Source: Pseudisothecium myosuroides
Taxonomy: Eukaryota; Streptophyta; Bryopsida; Hypnales; Lembophyllaceae
NCBI GenBank assembly: GCA_951799445.1
Contig: OX637289.1
Span: forward strand, 4,938,501-5,002,500
Reading direction: 5' to 3'
DNA: 64,000 nucleotides
Part shown: in pieces, positions 23,001 to 36,400 of the stretch
Numbering within the stretch: the first letter of the stretch is position 1
Layout: each line of letters starts with the position of its first letter
Notes under the pieces: generated by a model
The model's input: the letters and a program-made list of their open reading frames with translations, nothing else
Told to the model about the DNA's origin: nothing
Database searches by the model: none
Program-made: the position numbers and the translations under genes

Positions 23001-23726
23001 GTGGTTCTCATTGTTAGAATGGAATTATTTTTGTGGGGTCTTTTCCCCGCATTTGAGAGTTTTAACAGTCTAAAACATGATACTTTTGAAGGCCAACTTT
23101 CGTTTTCATGTTGTGGTTTTCTTTTGACCTCTTATAAATTAGTGCACTTAATGGACAATGGCTGGAGTAATGTATTGTACATAATCTGAAGTCAATGAAA
23201 CATCACGACTAGGCAGAAGTCTGCGAATTCGCTTTTCAAAAATGTTCTCAATCGATACAGAAAGTTAATCACAAGTATGAAGCTTGCATTACTGGTCATG
23301 CTCTTAAAAGTCTAAAACTGCTTCTAACTAACTACAGTTTATGAGTTTATAACTGTGGGAAGCTTCTGCTTGCAACTACACCACCTAAGTTGTTCCTCCA
23401 GCATTTAATAAATTTCTACTGAATCAAGATTCTTGATTCGTTTCTGCAAAACAAGAAATGAAGGTCATGACCAACATCCATCACCCTTTTTGTTTTGTAT
23501 CAGTTGTACACCATCACCTTTGATGGAATGTGAATAATAGGGTCGTGCACTCGCCCTTTCCAACTGGCAACGGACCTCCTCAGATTCCTCCAATTTGCAC
23601 TTTCAAAGAACAGAAAAGAAACCAATTCATCAAGCATGGGAGACAAAGAAGTCTAAGTTCCCATCAACCTTTTCTATTATTTTCTCGAGGAGAATGGGGA
23701 TGAAATTCAAGGGTATGCTTAGAAAT
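23001..23726. other. Gap between the hydrophobic frame and the transporter gene
   Basis: AT-rich; should contain the 3' UTR of the minus-strand sugar transporter near its right edge. No coding signal or repeat stands out. Confidence 0.5.
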
Positions 23727-26700
23727 CTACATGACTCTGCCTAATTGCAAACAACCCTGATCAAACTGAACGGTATCAGGTTTGGATTTCCCACCGCGCA
23801 TGAACCTCTTCCAGTACCAATGCTGCTTCCAAACAAGGTCCATGAATGTGATGTGCATGCCTTTGGTTTCCGGTATAAACAACAGCACAAAGACTTGCAT
23901 GATGGCCACCCAGCCTCCAAAAAAGAGAAAAATGCCCCACTTCATCGCACACAAGCTGGACAGGAAAAACTGGGCGACGAGGAACGTGAAGAACATGTTC
24001 ACGGACACGGCTATGCTTTGGCCTGCCGACCTGGTGTCCGAGGTCAGGATTTCGCTGGGAATCAGCCATGCCAGGGGACCCCATGACCATGCGAACGCTG
24101 CCACGTACAGACAGATGATGATCACCACTACCACGGCCAGTGGATGCGACTGCATGGGCGACATATTCTGGTCGCGGTCTCCTTTCATTGCGGTGCTTAG
24201 GAAGATGCCCATGCCCATCTGAATACATGAAACATTCACCAATGTCAGCTAGTACCAGATTGGACTAGCTTGATCTACTTTGGAAGGAGGAGAGGGTTAA
24301 AGTTATGTCCAATAACTGACTCGTTGCTACGCAGCTTGTCTGGTTATCAAGCACATAATTATACGAAACCTCAAGATCCGTATGATCTAACAGTTTTGTA
24401 GAGGACAGTGCAAGCAAAGCAAAGAGCCTTTATTATGGAAAGATGGATTCAAACCTGACACAAGAACATTTGCAACCCTCCAGCCAAGAGGAAAAACCGT
24501 CTTCCCAATCTATCAACAGCCACCATGGACACCACAGTAGCCACCAGGTTCACCGCCCCAGTGATGACCGCGGAGTAGAGCGCTGCCTGCTCGCCGTAGC
24601 CCAAGGTGTGGAACAGCACGGGAGCGTAGAACATGACGGCGTTGATCCCCGTGAACTGCTGGAAAAACATGATCGCCACAGAGATCACCAGCTGAGGGCG
24701 GTTGTGTCGCTCCAGAATGTTCTGGAACGGGTGGGACACGGATTCCTCTTTGTGGATGGCCTCCTGGGTGTCCTCAAATTCCTCCAGCACTTCTTTTGTG
24801 CCGCGGATCCTGCTTGTACAATCCATTAAATAGGCAGTGTTAGCATTTTGCCAACAATTCGTGGAGTATAGAACTGGACGAGGGTCAATTACGTCTGCGT
24901 CGGTTATCGGACATAATTCCGGGGAGAAAACGTTCTTCCAAGCTAAGGATGAACTGCATCAATTCTTGGAGATCTATGAAAGTGTGAGGAGGAAGTGTGA
25001 GGAGGATGCCATCCTCAATTTCGTTGAATTGGTGCGATTCCGGCGTCAAATATATTGTGACCCGAATCTACACAAAGCTCTAAAAACTAGGACAGGTAGA
25101 GAATTGCGTTTCAAGTCACGCTTCCGGTCTGAAAGTGCCAAAGTTGTAGTATATGTCAATTTAACGAAATTGACGTTATGGGCTTATGATTCACTCTCCT
25201 TGTCAGCTACATTGAGTTTTTTTGTAATGGAAGTTACAAGCTGGAGAAGATTATAGAATACAAAACCAGCTCAGTATGGGGCAGCGAACAAGTTAAGTTA
25301 TGGGACATACATAACGTCAGGTTTTCTCCATGAATCAATGTCAGCATTCAGATTTGTTGGTTGAGTGACTCAAAACCAGTAGAGGTATTACGGACTCTAT
25401 CCCTCTTGTGAATCGTACCTGATGAGAGAGAGTGACAATTGCCTTGAACTTGAACCAAACATCCTAAGATGTGGAAGCAAAAATTTCTTTGATAACGAGA
25501 ACAGGTCTCAGTGGGTTTAGTTTTCCACCCTTAACTTAAACAAAAGTTTGCTTTAACGACGAAAGTCATCTTTAATACCTCTGGAGCACCTTGAGTGCTT
25601 CATTGGGGCGTCCCCTTCGGATCAAGCTGAGCGGCGTGTCGGGAAGCATCCATCCGCCTGTGGCCAGCAGCAGGGCAGGAAGAGCTGCCCCTGCGAAGGA
25701 GACGCGCCAGCCATTGTGGTGCATGAATCGGTTGGCGATGTAATTGACCATGTTGGCTAGGAAGATGCCGATCGTGATGCCCTGCTGGAACAGGATGTTG
25801 AGGCCTCCTCGCCATCTCGCAGGGGCCATTTCGGACGAATACAAGGGCACCACCTGCCATGATCACAAGACTTTTGTATCCTCGATCAGCAGGTATCATG
25901 TATATTTGTTGTCAACCATGTGATTCATTAAATACTTCTTAAACCTGCTTAAACCTTAGTTCAACCCTGCATAAACAGTGCTAAAACCCTGCTGAAACCC
26001 TGATTGCCCGGTCGAAAAAACATACGGAGGGTCGTAGGCACTGGTTGGACATGTTGACAAGCGTTTCTGCTGCTGCCAGATCTGTGGAGTCTTCGGGCTA
26101 CACCCAAAACCTGTTTGTTGTTTAACGTTCTCTCTAACATGTCCTGCTCTCTTGTCACACATTCGAACTATGTTCTATCTAAAAAAATTGGGACCCCATG
26201 CTAGACCTTGTGATACGGTCTCTTTGAGTGAGCTTGATTATCTATGTAAACCTAATCATGGACACCTAGTTGTAATCCAAGCTTCAAAGCTTCGGATTCC
26301 ACGAAGACCCTATTGTCATATCATTAAAAGTGATCGTTTTAACCTAAAACCTGCACATTAGAATACATATGCTAATGTTAAACCCGGCTAAAACCCTGCC
26401 CAGAGCAAAGGCGGGGAAATTTTCGCAAGTTAGAGTTTCTGCTGAATCTCTACGAATCCGTTTGAGGGCTGCTTTTCAGGACGATAGCTTGTATGTGAAG
26501 TCTGGATTACTAAGTTCAAAGCAGCTGCTTTTCTAAACACCCTGCTTGGCTGGAGCCGGACTAAGGACCAAATCGCAAAAAGGTCTACCTAGTTTTCTTG
26601 CACATGAATAAGTCAAAGAAATCACGTCAATTGCAAAAAAGAGTTTAGAAAAAAGCACTCATCCGACTGACCTGATTAGCGAAGCCAATTCCCCAGCCCA

Positions 26701-27463
26701 TCAAGGCCCGCCCAACGATGAGCATTGCCAGATTTTTCGCCCCTGCGGTATGACCAGCCCCCACAAGCGAAATAATTCCAGCGAGCAACATGGTGAGCTT
26801 CCGCCCGTACTTGTCCGTCACCCAAGACGCCACAAAGGTCGACACCAGTGCAGCAAGGTAGAGCACCGCCGTAGCAGTCTGCAGCCAGTGATTGTTATAC
26901 TTGCAATAGTCGGTCTCCTTGGTGAAGCTGTGCGCTTTTTGTGCGATGTCAGGGAAAAACTTGCTTTGGAAATCTTCCATTGCCTCCACTCCTCCTGCAC
27001 CAGAAGATCGACACAATTAATCAGTTTTCCAGTAATACCTATTCCGGATACTACGATTAGAAGAAAAAACAAAACCTTGAATTGGCGATGGTTTTCCAGT
27101 AAAACCTATACCAGATACTACTATAAGAAAAACACCATCAAGTTGAATTGGCGGTAGTTTTCCAATGATCGGCGTGCCATAAAACCACGAATGAGTTACC
27201 GTAGAATTCGAAAAAAAAAATCTCATTCATTTGGCGATGCTTTTGCAGAAAAGAAATGATGTATCTCAGATTATAACCTTTTACAGATTCTCAACAACGA
27301 ATTGAAGCTTACCAGATATGCCGATGTCGTAGCCGAACAATAAACCCCCTGATGCCGCCAGAATACATGCGAGGATCACATACAGCGTTGTGGACCCTGG
27401 GTAATTCTTCTGCTCTTCAACTGCCGCAGGAACCAACTGCCTTGGAGGAGTAGGCGGCGCCAT
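23727..27463 (-). CDS. Sugar transport protein (STP-type H+/hexose symporter), five exons
   Basis: Plasma-membrane monosaccharide/proton symporter of the major facilitator superfamily. Exons on the minus strand: 27463-27313, 26994-26672, 25853-25579, 24809-24455, 24218-23727 (TAG). All introns are GT-AG, phases agree, total 1596 nt, 531 aa, normal for plant STPs. Landmarks: [20 protein letters not shown] near residue 36 (helix 1), [10 protein letters not shown] in the loop between helices 2 and 3, [14 protein letters not shown] at the end of exon 2, [37 protein letters not shown] (the sugar-binding helix 7 signature of STPs), [43 protein letters not shown], and PETKG near the C-terminus. Twelve membrane helices fit the hydrophobic pattern. 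No break is seen, so the gene looks functional. Which sugar it carries cannot be read from the sequence. Confidence 0.95.
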
Positions 27464-28664
27464 CACTGATAACTTAATTCTAATCCTAGAAATGAATTGA
27501 AAGCAATGCCTTCTCAATAAAAACTGCATGCGCTACAAAATCACTTGCGTTTCAAGACTTCATCTCTCCCGCCGTGAAAACCAAAGCAGTAGCAATGTCC
27601 GGGACGTGAAAAGTCAATTGAGTCCTGATAAATCGCCGGCAAGAACTGGTCCATCAACTTCACGAAGCGCGGCAGAAATGAATTCTGAGACCTTGTTTTG
27701 GGATCTAGAACTTGAATTGCATTTGTAGACGGAGCGGAGGCCATGGCGATTGTAGACTCGGGAGGCGGGGAGTAGTTGGAGAGCTTGCAATGCAAGGAAT
27801 CTACGGAGTGACAGGAACTAGTTGTTTGGCTATCAATTGATGCTTCCTTTGTGCTTGCATGTGATGTTTCATTACTGCAGAGTTTGGGATTCATTTGGTC
27901 AAAGGATCTAGATGGCAACGACAACCTTGACGTCAGGATTCGAATGAAGTTCACGGTTTTTTGTTTCTTATATTTTGGGTGAAAGTGCTGAAAGCGATCA
28001 TCTTTGGGAGTGACGACGCTATTTTTATTCCAAAGTGAAGCTATTTCTCACGGTGATGTAACATGCAAAATAGGGATGGAAACTCAATTGTTCATCCAGA
28101 AGTGTATGCAGTCATCTGAAGAACAGTGTTACTTATCTCATTATTTTGTAGCACTAGTGATTTCATCTAAATATAAATGAATGTTTCACCTTGGACAAAA
28201 AACTGTCCTTTTCCATCCTACAATAAAAATGGATGCAAAATGTCCTTTTGTAGCCTTCCAAGATTCGTATTCCTTTTATTTTTTTATCCCCCATCAAAAA
28301 AATCTGAAATTGACATTTCTTTTACTTTTAAACATTTGTAAAAGAATTCTAAAAGTAAACTCCTATTTTTCTTTTGAGAAACACAAGTTGATTAAACCAT
28401 ATTAATTGCAACATAAGAGTTTGCTCTCTATAGAAACTCTCTTATTCCACTCATAAAAATAGAGGCATGGTGAAAGGGTGCTTTTAGGCTTTAAGGTGAA
28501 TTAGCCTACTGCCACCTACATTTTGATTTCACTCTCATATATTAGTGGTGTACATTCTCGTTACAAAATGTACTTCTTGAAAATGTGAAATTGAGATGAG
28601 AAAGGTGATGGGTTAGCGGTTTATTTTAATAGTTTTAGAGTGAAAGTCCCCTAGCAATTTGAGG
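27464..28664. other. Transporter 5' flank and unrelated AT-rich DNA
   Basis: 27464 to about 27960 is GC-richer and probably holds the transporter promoter and 5' UTR. A minus-strand frame there (27541-27954, no ATG at its start) has no recognisable product and may be leader sequence. The rest is AT-rich. The last 40 bases (gagtgaaagtcccctagcaa...) are the left half of a family D copy interrupted by element H. Confidence 0.45.
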
Positions 28665-29674
28665 TACATCACAAAGTTGGAACCCTATGAAATGTCACTA
28701 ATTATCGTGTGGTTACTATTGCTTCATGGACGCGCACGTTAATTTACAATTTTATCGCATTGTTACGATGCTCACGATTTTTGCACAAGTGTGAAAATCC
28801 TACAAAAATCCTACAACCGGCCATGTGACAACCACCACAAATAGTGGTGCCACCAAGGTTTGAACTGTGGACCTCCAAGTTGAGGCCCAAGGTTCTTAAC
28901 AATCCAATGCACCACTAACTCAAACATGTGTCCAAAGTAGGAGTTGGAAGTTATTTACCAAGTTTTTGCAGTTTTTTTCCAAGTGCTTTGTAAAATCAGC
29001 AGACTTCAGACCTCATTTAGGCATAGTAAATCAATTTTTTTCAAAAAACTTTGAACTAAGAAAAGTTGTAAAATGAAATTAACTTTCACCTCCAAAAATC
29101 CGTTTGTGATTCAGATATTTTTATAAAAAGTTATGGACAAAATTCAGAGACAGGTCGGAATGGACAATTTTTTTACATTTACAAATCCGTCTCTGAATTT
29201 TGTCCATAACTTTTTATAAAAATATTTGAATCACAAACGGATTTTTGGAGGTGAAAGTTAATTTCATTTTACAACTTTTCTTAGTTCAAAGTTTTTTGAA
29301 AAAAATTGATTTACTATGCCTAAATGAGGTCTAAAGTCTGCTGATTTACAAAGCACTTGGAAAAAAACTGCAAAAACTTGGTAAATAACTTCCAACTCCT
29401 ACTTTGGACACATGTGTGAGTTAGTGGTGCATTGGATTGTTAAGAACCTTGGGCCTCAACTTGGAGGTCCACAGTTCAAACCTTGGTGGCACCACTATTT
29501 GTGGTGGTTGTCACATGGCCGGTTGTAGGATTTTTGTAGGATTTTCACACTTGTGCAAAAATCGTGAGCATCGTAACAATGCGATAAAATTGTAAATTAA
29601 CGTGCGCATCCATGAAGCAATAGTAACCACACGATAATTAATGACATTTCACAGGGTTCCAACTTTGTGATGTA
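28665..29674. mobile_element. Element H: 1-kb nearly perfect hairpin (fold-back element)
   Basis: Positions 28665-29151 and 29189-29674 are inverted copies that differ at only a few bases, separated by a 37-bp loop. The ends are TACATCACAAAGTTGGAACC and its inverse. The flanks are the two halves of a family D repeat: joining gagg before it and gagatgcc after it through one TA matches aaggCAgagatgcc in the intact D copies at 20.27 and 20.97 kb, so the target duplication is TA. Each arm holds a tRNA-like segment (right arm about 29420-29495: ttagtggtgcattgg, then a B-box-like cagttcaaacc). No protein is encoded. Transcribed, the element would form a very long double-stranded RNA. Confidence 0.9.
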
Positions 29675-29870
29675 GAGATGCCATCCCGAAAGAGAAGATC
29701 CGCTTGATGAGGCTTGCTTTGTGGTGTAGAGATGTTAGACTACATATTGAGCCCTCGTGGCAAGCTTCATAGGCTCATAGCAGTAGCTTGCTACAGCACA
29801 GTCATGCAATCCCACCCTTGTATAGGGGTGAACAAAATGGGAATTACTTTCACCATGCTTCCACTTTTTT
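29675..29870 (+). repeat. Family D repeat, right part of the copy split by element H
   Basis: gagatgccatcccgaaagag, attgagccctcgtggcaagc, gcagtagcttgctacagc and acagtcatgcaatcccac follow the order seen at 20978-21150. Its left part lies at about 28625-28664 on the other side of element H. Confidence 0.75.
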
Positions 29871-29939
29871 TTCCTTTGTTGATACATTTTTGCCTATTGC
29901 CATTAATGGCATAAGATTGAAATCGTGAACATCAATTTT

Positions 29940-32212
29940 GGGTGATTGCAAGAAACATTTGTCTTATTTCTTGTCCCCTTGCCCTCAAAAATTGGCATTT
30001 TGCTCATAACTTTTGCATTGTTTGTCCATTTGTCATGAAATTTGGAATGAAGGTAGATGCTGAAGTTGTAGACCTTGAGTAATTTTTTTAAATTTTTTAA
30101 AATTAGTTTACTATTTTTAACCTGCCCCCGATTGGGTGTCTACCTTGGCCATTTTAGGGGTTTTTAGTCCTATTTTTTATCCAAAAATGCGAATTTGAAG
30201 CCACAAATTGGCTCGGGGGGTGCACTCCTTGAAAAAAATAAGGATATAGGTGCGAACACCAGGTATTTAAATGGGGGGTATTACTTTTTGTCCATTGATT
30301 ATTCTAAGGTCTATCATTATATAATTTTCTAATTTGAACCATTAAGAAGGGGGCATACATTAATTATAATTCCTAATTGCCATGAATATGTCATATGCTA
30401 TATTAGTTCAAATTTTTTGTACTACTTTCAATCACAAAATTTGGTGTAGGGTTTAGAATTCACAATTACGGGGCTTCTTAACCATCTAGTGCTTCAAATG
30501 AAGCCCAAAAATTCATATCTAATTCCACAAAGCTCCAAAAATATGAAACAACTTGGATTAGATACCAATTCCACTCGTATTTCAAGGAGAATTTCTTGAA
30601 AAATATTTTAAGAAGTTTCACCTCCTCAAAATTCAATTTTAGCTCTTAAATGGGTGATTTATGGACCTCTTACCTTTTAAGCTCAATTTGTAATCAATTT
30701 CTCATTGACAAATTTTCAGTAGCAGAATTGGTATTCATGTAAAGTGCAAATATTTGCAGCTTCAAAAATCATAATCCAATTGTAGGCTTTGTCATTATCT
30801 AGATTATTTTGTTTTTTTGAAACAAATGAAACATATTTTTATTGCCAATGGTAAAAAGTAACTTACAAGCCAGCTAGCCACAAATGGCCAAGGTGAATTG
30901 CCCCTATCGCTTGTTCCCCCAAGTCATTCTAGGGGTGCATGTAAAAAAAAAGCCCCCTATTTTGTATATGATTGATTTATCTTGTACAACTTTCGTTGTT
31001 AATTTTGGGGCTTTTGATTGCAAATATAAATTCAAAATTTGCAAATTTTTTCATGAATTGCAAATTTAAAAAATCAACATTTTTCTTTGGGAGGGAGTGA
31101 GGGGGTCAGTTCATCCAGGCTTTACAGGTGGCCTGGCCAGAAGAGAAACAAGACGTACATGACCAAACCAAGTAAGACTAGGGAAGAGAAAAGACATTAG
31201 ACTATCTGGGTTGTAAGCTTAGTCAAACATTCCATTCTAAATTTTTGATGATACTGCTTTTGGGGAAATGCATTTCTGAATGCACCCCCATAACTTATGT
31301 ATTTACAATTTATTACTCACATGGAGTTATAACCACAACTTGCACATAGTAGGCTGATACCGTCATTTAACTCTGAGACTAAGAGTGGTAGGTAAAATAT
31401 AATAGATCATCATAGCTTAAAGAATCTTAAATAAAAAGACAATGTAGTATAAAGGTGGGGTTAAATGCCAGCCTTAAATCCATAATTAAGACTTTTGATC
31501 TAGTAAACTAATAAAAAAGGGGGTATCTTAAGTCTAAATTTTTTCTAATGCATCCCATTATTCCACACCCTATAGTATTTATAATACACCCAATGACATT
31601 TTACATACGCTATAGTATAATCAATCAGTTTATAATTTTTATCTCCAATGTTTTTTTGGCACCCTATCATTTGTTCGCACGTAGTTTGCTACTTCTACCA
31701 CTTACTGCATCCCCCGAGCAAATTGGACATGTTGGAGGTCTACTAACATTACAAGGGCTGACAATGAGTTTTTATGAAAATAGCAACATGTCAATTGCAC
31801 ACATGGGGTCAAAGTGACCTTCCTTTGCGCAAAAGCTACAAAGAGGGAAAAAATTTCTTTCATGAATTTTTTGGTGCAATGTAAGTGCAATCTTGTCTAG
31901 CAAAATGGCTTTTTTTATGAAATTTTTTTGAAATTTTTTGAATTACTAAAAATGAAAAACTCCATAGACCCCTTTTCTGCTATTTTTTGCTCCCAGTGAC
32001 TTCTGTAGTATTCCGTAGTAATCGGTAGTACTGCATAGTACAATATAGTACTGAATCATCGGTCTAGATTTGTAGGTGCCTAGGATCGACGGTTCAAATT
32101 TGTCGGGGCGCTGCTAACACGCAGTACTGGTAGTATTGTGTAGTACTGCCAGTCCTATGGCCAAAAAACGCAGTTTTGACGGAAAAACGTGAAGTGTTTC
32201 TTGCAACTATCC
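29940..32212 (+). mobile_element. Family C element, long diverged member (about 2.3 kb)
   Basis: The left end GGGTGATTGCAAGAAACATT at 29940 is a clear family C terminus and the following 250 bp follow the internal order of other C copies. The best right end is gtgtttcttgcaactatcc near 32212, a degraded inverse. Possible 4-bp flanks are tttt and tttc, not exact. Inside, 31990-32155 is rich in the word TAGTACTG. No transposase frame is visible; the longest frames are under 90 codons. The right border is the uncertain part. Confidence 0.5.
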
Positions 32213-32338
32213 TTTCATTAAATTGGCAGCACTCACAATTGTGCCAATCCTAATTCATCCAATTTCACAGAATTGGTGGAACTCTATGACTATGACACAT
32301 TTTTAGTCGCATTGTTTGCAATCTATATCTAATATTAA

Positions 32339-32875
32339 CCCTTTAAAAGCCCAAGGGGTTTGGACAAAACATAAATGTGTTATAAAATATAAGTTCTATA
32401 ATTTTTTTGAAGTTTACATCAAAGAAGATAATGTGAAGCACAAAAAGTAGAAAATATCTGTACGGTCAATATTGTATTTTTTTTAGGATTCTCTTCAAGT
32501 GAATCTTGAAGATATAACTTCAAAAATTTACCAAAAATGCAATTTTTATCTTTAGCATTTGAATTTTTTTTTTGATTGGTCAAAATTGTGGTTTCTATTG
32601 ATTTGTGAAAAAATGCATCAGACCTAGTATTGAGAATACCAATATTTTTTCCAAATAATAAAATTTTCAACACTAGGCAAATACTAAACTTTTCGTGCTA
32701 TTTCTCTTATAATTTTTGTTTGATAGTAGCGATCTTAGTTTTGAATAAAAATATTGAAAGACAACCCAATCTTTTTTAAAATAAATAAATAAATTTGAGA
32801 AAAGTTTTTTTCTACCCGAAAAATCTGCCCGAAATCGAGTAGTGATCAAAAAATGGTCGTTTGAGCGCTTACGCG
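32339..32875 (+). mobile_element. Family A-related element, second A2 copy (537 bp)
   Basis: Flanked by TTAA at 32335-32338 and 32876-32879. Colinear with the intronic copy at 7857-8408 (agcccaaggggtttggacaa; atgtgaagcacaaaaagtag; ttgagcgctta). It is more diverged at its ends (CCCTTTAAAAGCCC; CTTACGCG) and lacks the long T run. Confidence 0.8.
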
Positions 32876-32879
32876 TTAA

Positions 32880-33411
32880 TACTAGTTGTTACTTTTAGAG
32901 TTGTAAGAAGATTAACGATATAATTTTTGGCACCCTTGATTGCACCAATTAATGAAATTGATGATTAGAATAACAAATTTCACTTTGCAATGCCAACAAC
33001 TTTTACATGTTCCTTCTTGCCAACCAATTTGGATTGTGAATTTTGTTAGGACAATAAACCATTAGAAAAAAATAGAGACTCTAGAAGTGCCATTTGACTC
33101 TAGCTACCAATGCAAAATTATATTGTAGCTATTAATATAAGGAAATAAAAAATGGTATTTAAAAAACATATATATTATAACCAAAATCTTACAGGGCACA
33201 TGATGTGCCAAGTTAGATTACAATTAAAAAAAATTCTTAATTTTTTTTTTTCAAATCAAAATATATATATATATTCTTTATTTCATGTTTTATTATATTT
33301 GCACTGTTGGCTAGTAAGAGTCAAACAGCCCACCGGAGGCCACAATTTTTTTCTAACAAAGGTCGCACTTGTGAGAACATTGTTTATCCAAGCTCTTCTA
33401 TTTTTTTCCTT
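32880..33411. other. AT-rich spacer, no gene seen
   Basis: Short spacer between two family A copies. An AT microsatellite lies near 33262. No coding signal. Confidence 0.5.
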
Positions 33412-36400
33412 TTCATATAGGACGAAGGTCATTTTCCCATCAAAACCACTCAAAACTATCATTTTTACTGCGTTCACCTCAGAAAGTAGAAAAAACATTT
33501 TTTTAGAACCTAACTGTAAGATCTTGTGCTTCACTTGTCTTAAATCATGTGGTGAGAATTTTATGACATTTGCCTGTATAGATTGGAAGATATTAGCATT
33601 CAAAGTGGGAAAAAAAATAAAAATTGAAAGCAAGCCTGCAATTTCAAATGACTTTGAACGCCTTTTATGGAAAAAATTTGCACTAAAAACTTTGAATTCA
33701 AAAAATGTTGTGTTCAAGATTCGAGTTGGCAATCTAAAAACTAAAAAACAAAACAACTTTTTTAATTTATATTCTTTAGAAAATTGTTAAGAAGAAAGAA
33801 GTCCAAAATTGATGAAAAAACTAAATTTTCAATAGCTCTAAGATGGGATTGAAATACATAAATAGAGAATTTTTTTTTTTTTTTTTTTTTTTGAATAAAT
33901 GGCAGAACCATTGCATTAAAAAAAGAAATCACAATACAAGACAACCAAGCCACGAAGGCTGGACAATGAAGAGATTAGAGCCAAAACAGAGAAGAGAAGG
34001 CCTAATGGAAATCACAAGGGGGAGGGCCCCTCTTGTTCCAGTAGATGATAGAGTCAGATCTACTAGCAATAATGGAAGATTTGAGCCAGATACTATCAAA
34101 CTTGGCCCAAATTTGTGTTCTATCTTGTAATCGACGGCGAGCCCCTATTTGGGCTTTGAGATGGGCAGCACGGCCAGAGTCGAGAAGAGCGTTCCAAAGC
34201 ACACTTTGGGTGAAGTCCAAAGGCCAAGGATGCTGAGCAAAGACTTGGCTATTACGTGAGATCCATATAGTCCAAATTGCTGATCCTCGCAGCAGAGACC
34301 AAATAGTCTTGAGATCCTGGAATCTCCTAGGAGTCGAGGAGCCAAATACACATTGAGAGAAGTCAAGTCTAGGGTGAGGCCTAGACACTGGTTGCACATC
34401 CCAAATATGATGGATAATAGACTGAGCATAGTCCCATACCTCCTGAGCCCTGGGACAGGCAAAGAATCTATGTAGAGGAGACTCTTTGGTGGCTAAGTCA
34501 CAGCAATTGCACCTAGTATCAATGCCAAGGGCAATCTTGGCTCTCCAAGGGTGCACTGCCACAGCATTATGCCATACTGACCACATGAATGTGGCGTCCT
34601 TCATTGATCGTGTCTTATGTCATAACTCTTGCCAATTAGGAGTGAATGAAGCTGGTAAGTGACCCGGCCACTTGGCATAAATAGGTTTCCTAAGTTGGCT
34701 AGGACCATTAATAAGGTTTCTCCCAATGGCAGTCAAATATTCCATCAAGCCATGGCCGTTCCTCCATTTCCATCTACCGGGATCAAACGTCAAGGAGAGA
34801 GTTGCCCCTGCAAATAGATGAAGCGGAATACGATGCCGGCCCTTCGAAAGTTGTATGATACGCACTCTCTTTACAAACCCTGAGACTAGAGTAGAAGCAT
34901 GAGAGGTCGGAATGACTGAGAATTGCCTGGTAGAGGGGCCAACCCATGCTTTGAGAGTGTCTCCTTCCAACAGGAGATTCTGGCTGAGAGGATGTATGAG
35001 TCGGTTGTTTGGAATAGAATTTTTCCATACAAGGGTAGGAGTAGAGGCATCGATTGCAGGGAAGATGCCCACCTATTCCTCCTTTTTGACTATATGTGCC
35101 TGATTAGTGATAAGCTCCCTCCATTCTTGAGGAATTTGGGAAATCAAGTGGAACCAGTGATGTTGTTCTATGGTAGAGAGGGGAAATTTGGAAGAGATTA
35201 CCTCCCATGATAAAAAGTCTAAGGTTTGGGCATCCCATAGATCAGCTATGGTCCGTATCCCACATTGAGCCAAAACACGAGCTCGTTCCACAGGGAAGTT
35301 GAAGTTAGAGCCAATGAAACTGGTGGACCACCATAAACTAGTGGTTAGGACTTCATCTGCGTTAGTTGGGGGAAGGATATGGATGTATTTGGCCATAATC
35401 CTCCAAGCAGCAATAATGCGGTTCCAAACTCTTGAACCACGAGTGACGGATGGTTTATGAACTATTAGCCATGCCTCAGTGGGAAACCAATACCCCCCTT
35501 TGGATAATGGTTTCATCCTATGAATCCTATATCTAAGTAGAATTTTAAGGTTGGTGATGCCAGGTTCGATTGCAAACAGAATCCGCTTGGCTAGTAAAGC
35601 TGTGAGGGAAACTTCTGGATCAAGTAGTTTGAGACCGCCACACTCCTTTGGGAGACAGCAGTCATCCCAGCTTACACGAGCACGTGCTGTATATTCAGTC
35701 CCACTCCAAAGGAAATAGAGAAAATTTGAACTTCCTAGAAGGTCGTTCCTCATCTAAGCAGATGTGCAAGTACAACAAAAAATGAAAATAAAAATAATTT
35801 GAAAAAACTTAAAACTGTGGTCCACATGATGACCTCAGGTTGTATGTCAAAATTGTGATTTTTAAATTTTTATTAATTTATTAATTATTTTTAAATATTT
35901 TTAAAAATACATATGTTTTTTAATTTCCTGTATTTGTGTAGCTGAGACCAACTGAGTCCCTCTAGAAAATCCAGATTTTTCCTAATGCAATTATGAGATT
36001 GTTCAGTTAGCAAGCGAATTTAACCTTGTCACAAAAAATTGTGAAAAGTTGTGAAAATTGCATTCAAAAATAAATCTTATATGTTAACTTTTAAAAAGAT
36101 GCTTAAATTGCCCAAAAAACATGCTTGTCTTTAACTTCCTAATTGTAGTCCAAATAAAATGAATCAAAGCTTCATATTTAGACAAAAAATTATTATATAA
36201 TACTTTAGGAAAAATTATTTATTTATTTATTTTAACTTTTAGTTCTAGGCTTCTCGTGGTATAACTTTTGCTCTCGGGTACAAATAGAAATACAAATTAT
36301 ATTCTTACAAAGATAATCAATTTTTCTACTTGAAGAAAAAATCTCTAAAAGTTTTACGAAAAATTAAGGTCATAGGAACCTATCCAAATTCCAAATCCAT

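Noticed and set aside
24837..25256. 139-codon plus-strand frame inside the third transporter intron
   Set aside because: It has no usable ATG near its start, no recognisable domain and lies antisense in an intron. It looks charged and protein-like ([20 protein letters not shown]), so a gene relic is possible but unsupported.
27541..27954. 137-codon minus-strand frame just upstream of the transporter
   Set aside because: Starts without ATG, resembles nothing, and lies where the 5' UTR should be.
28845..28925. A tRNA gene on the minus strand (and its mirror at 29420-29495)
   Set aside because: The A- and B-box-like words are present, but I cannot fold a proper acceptor stem and anticodon arm, and it lies inside the hairpin element; best read as tRNA-like or SINE-derived.
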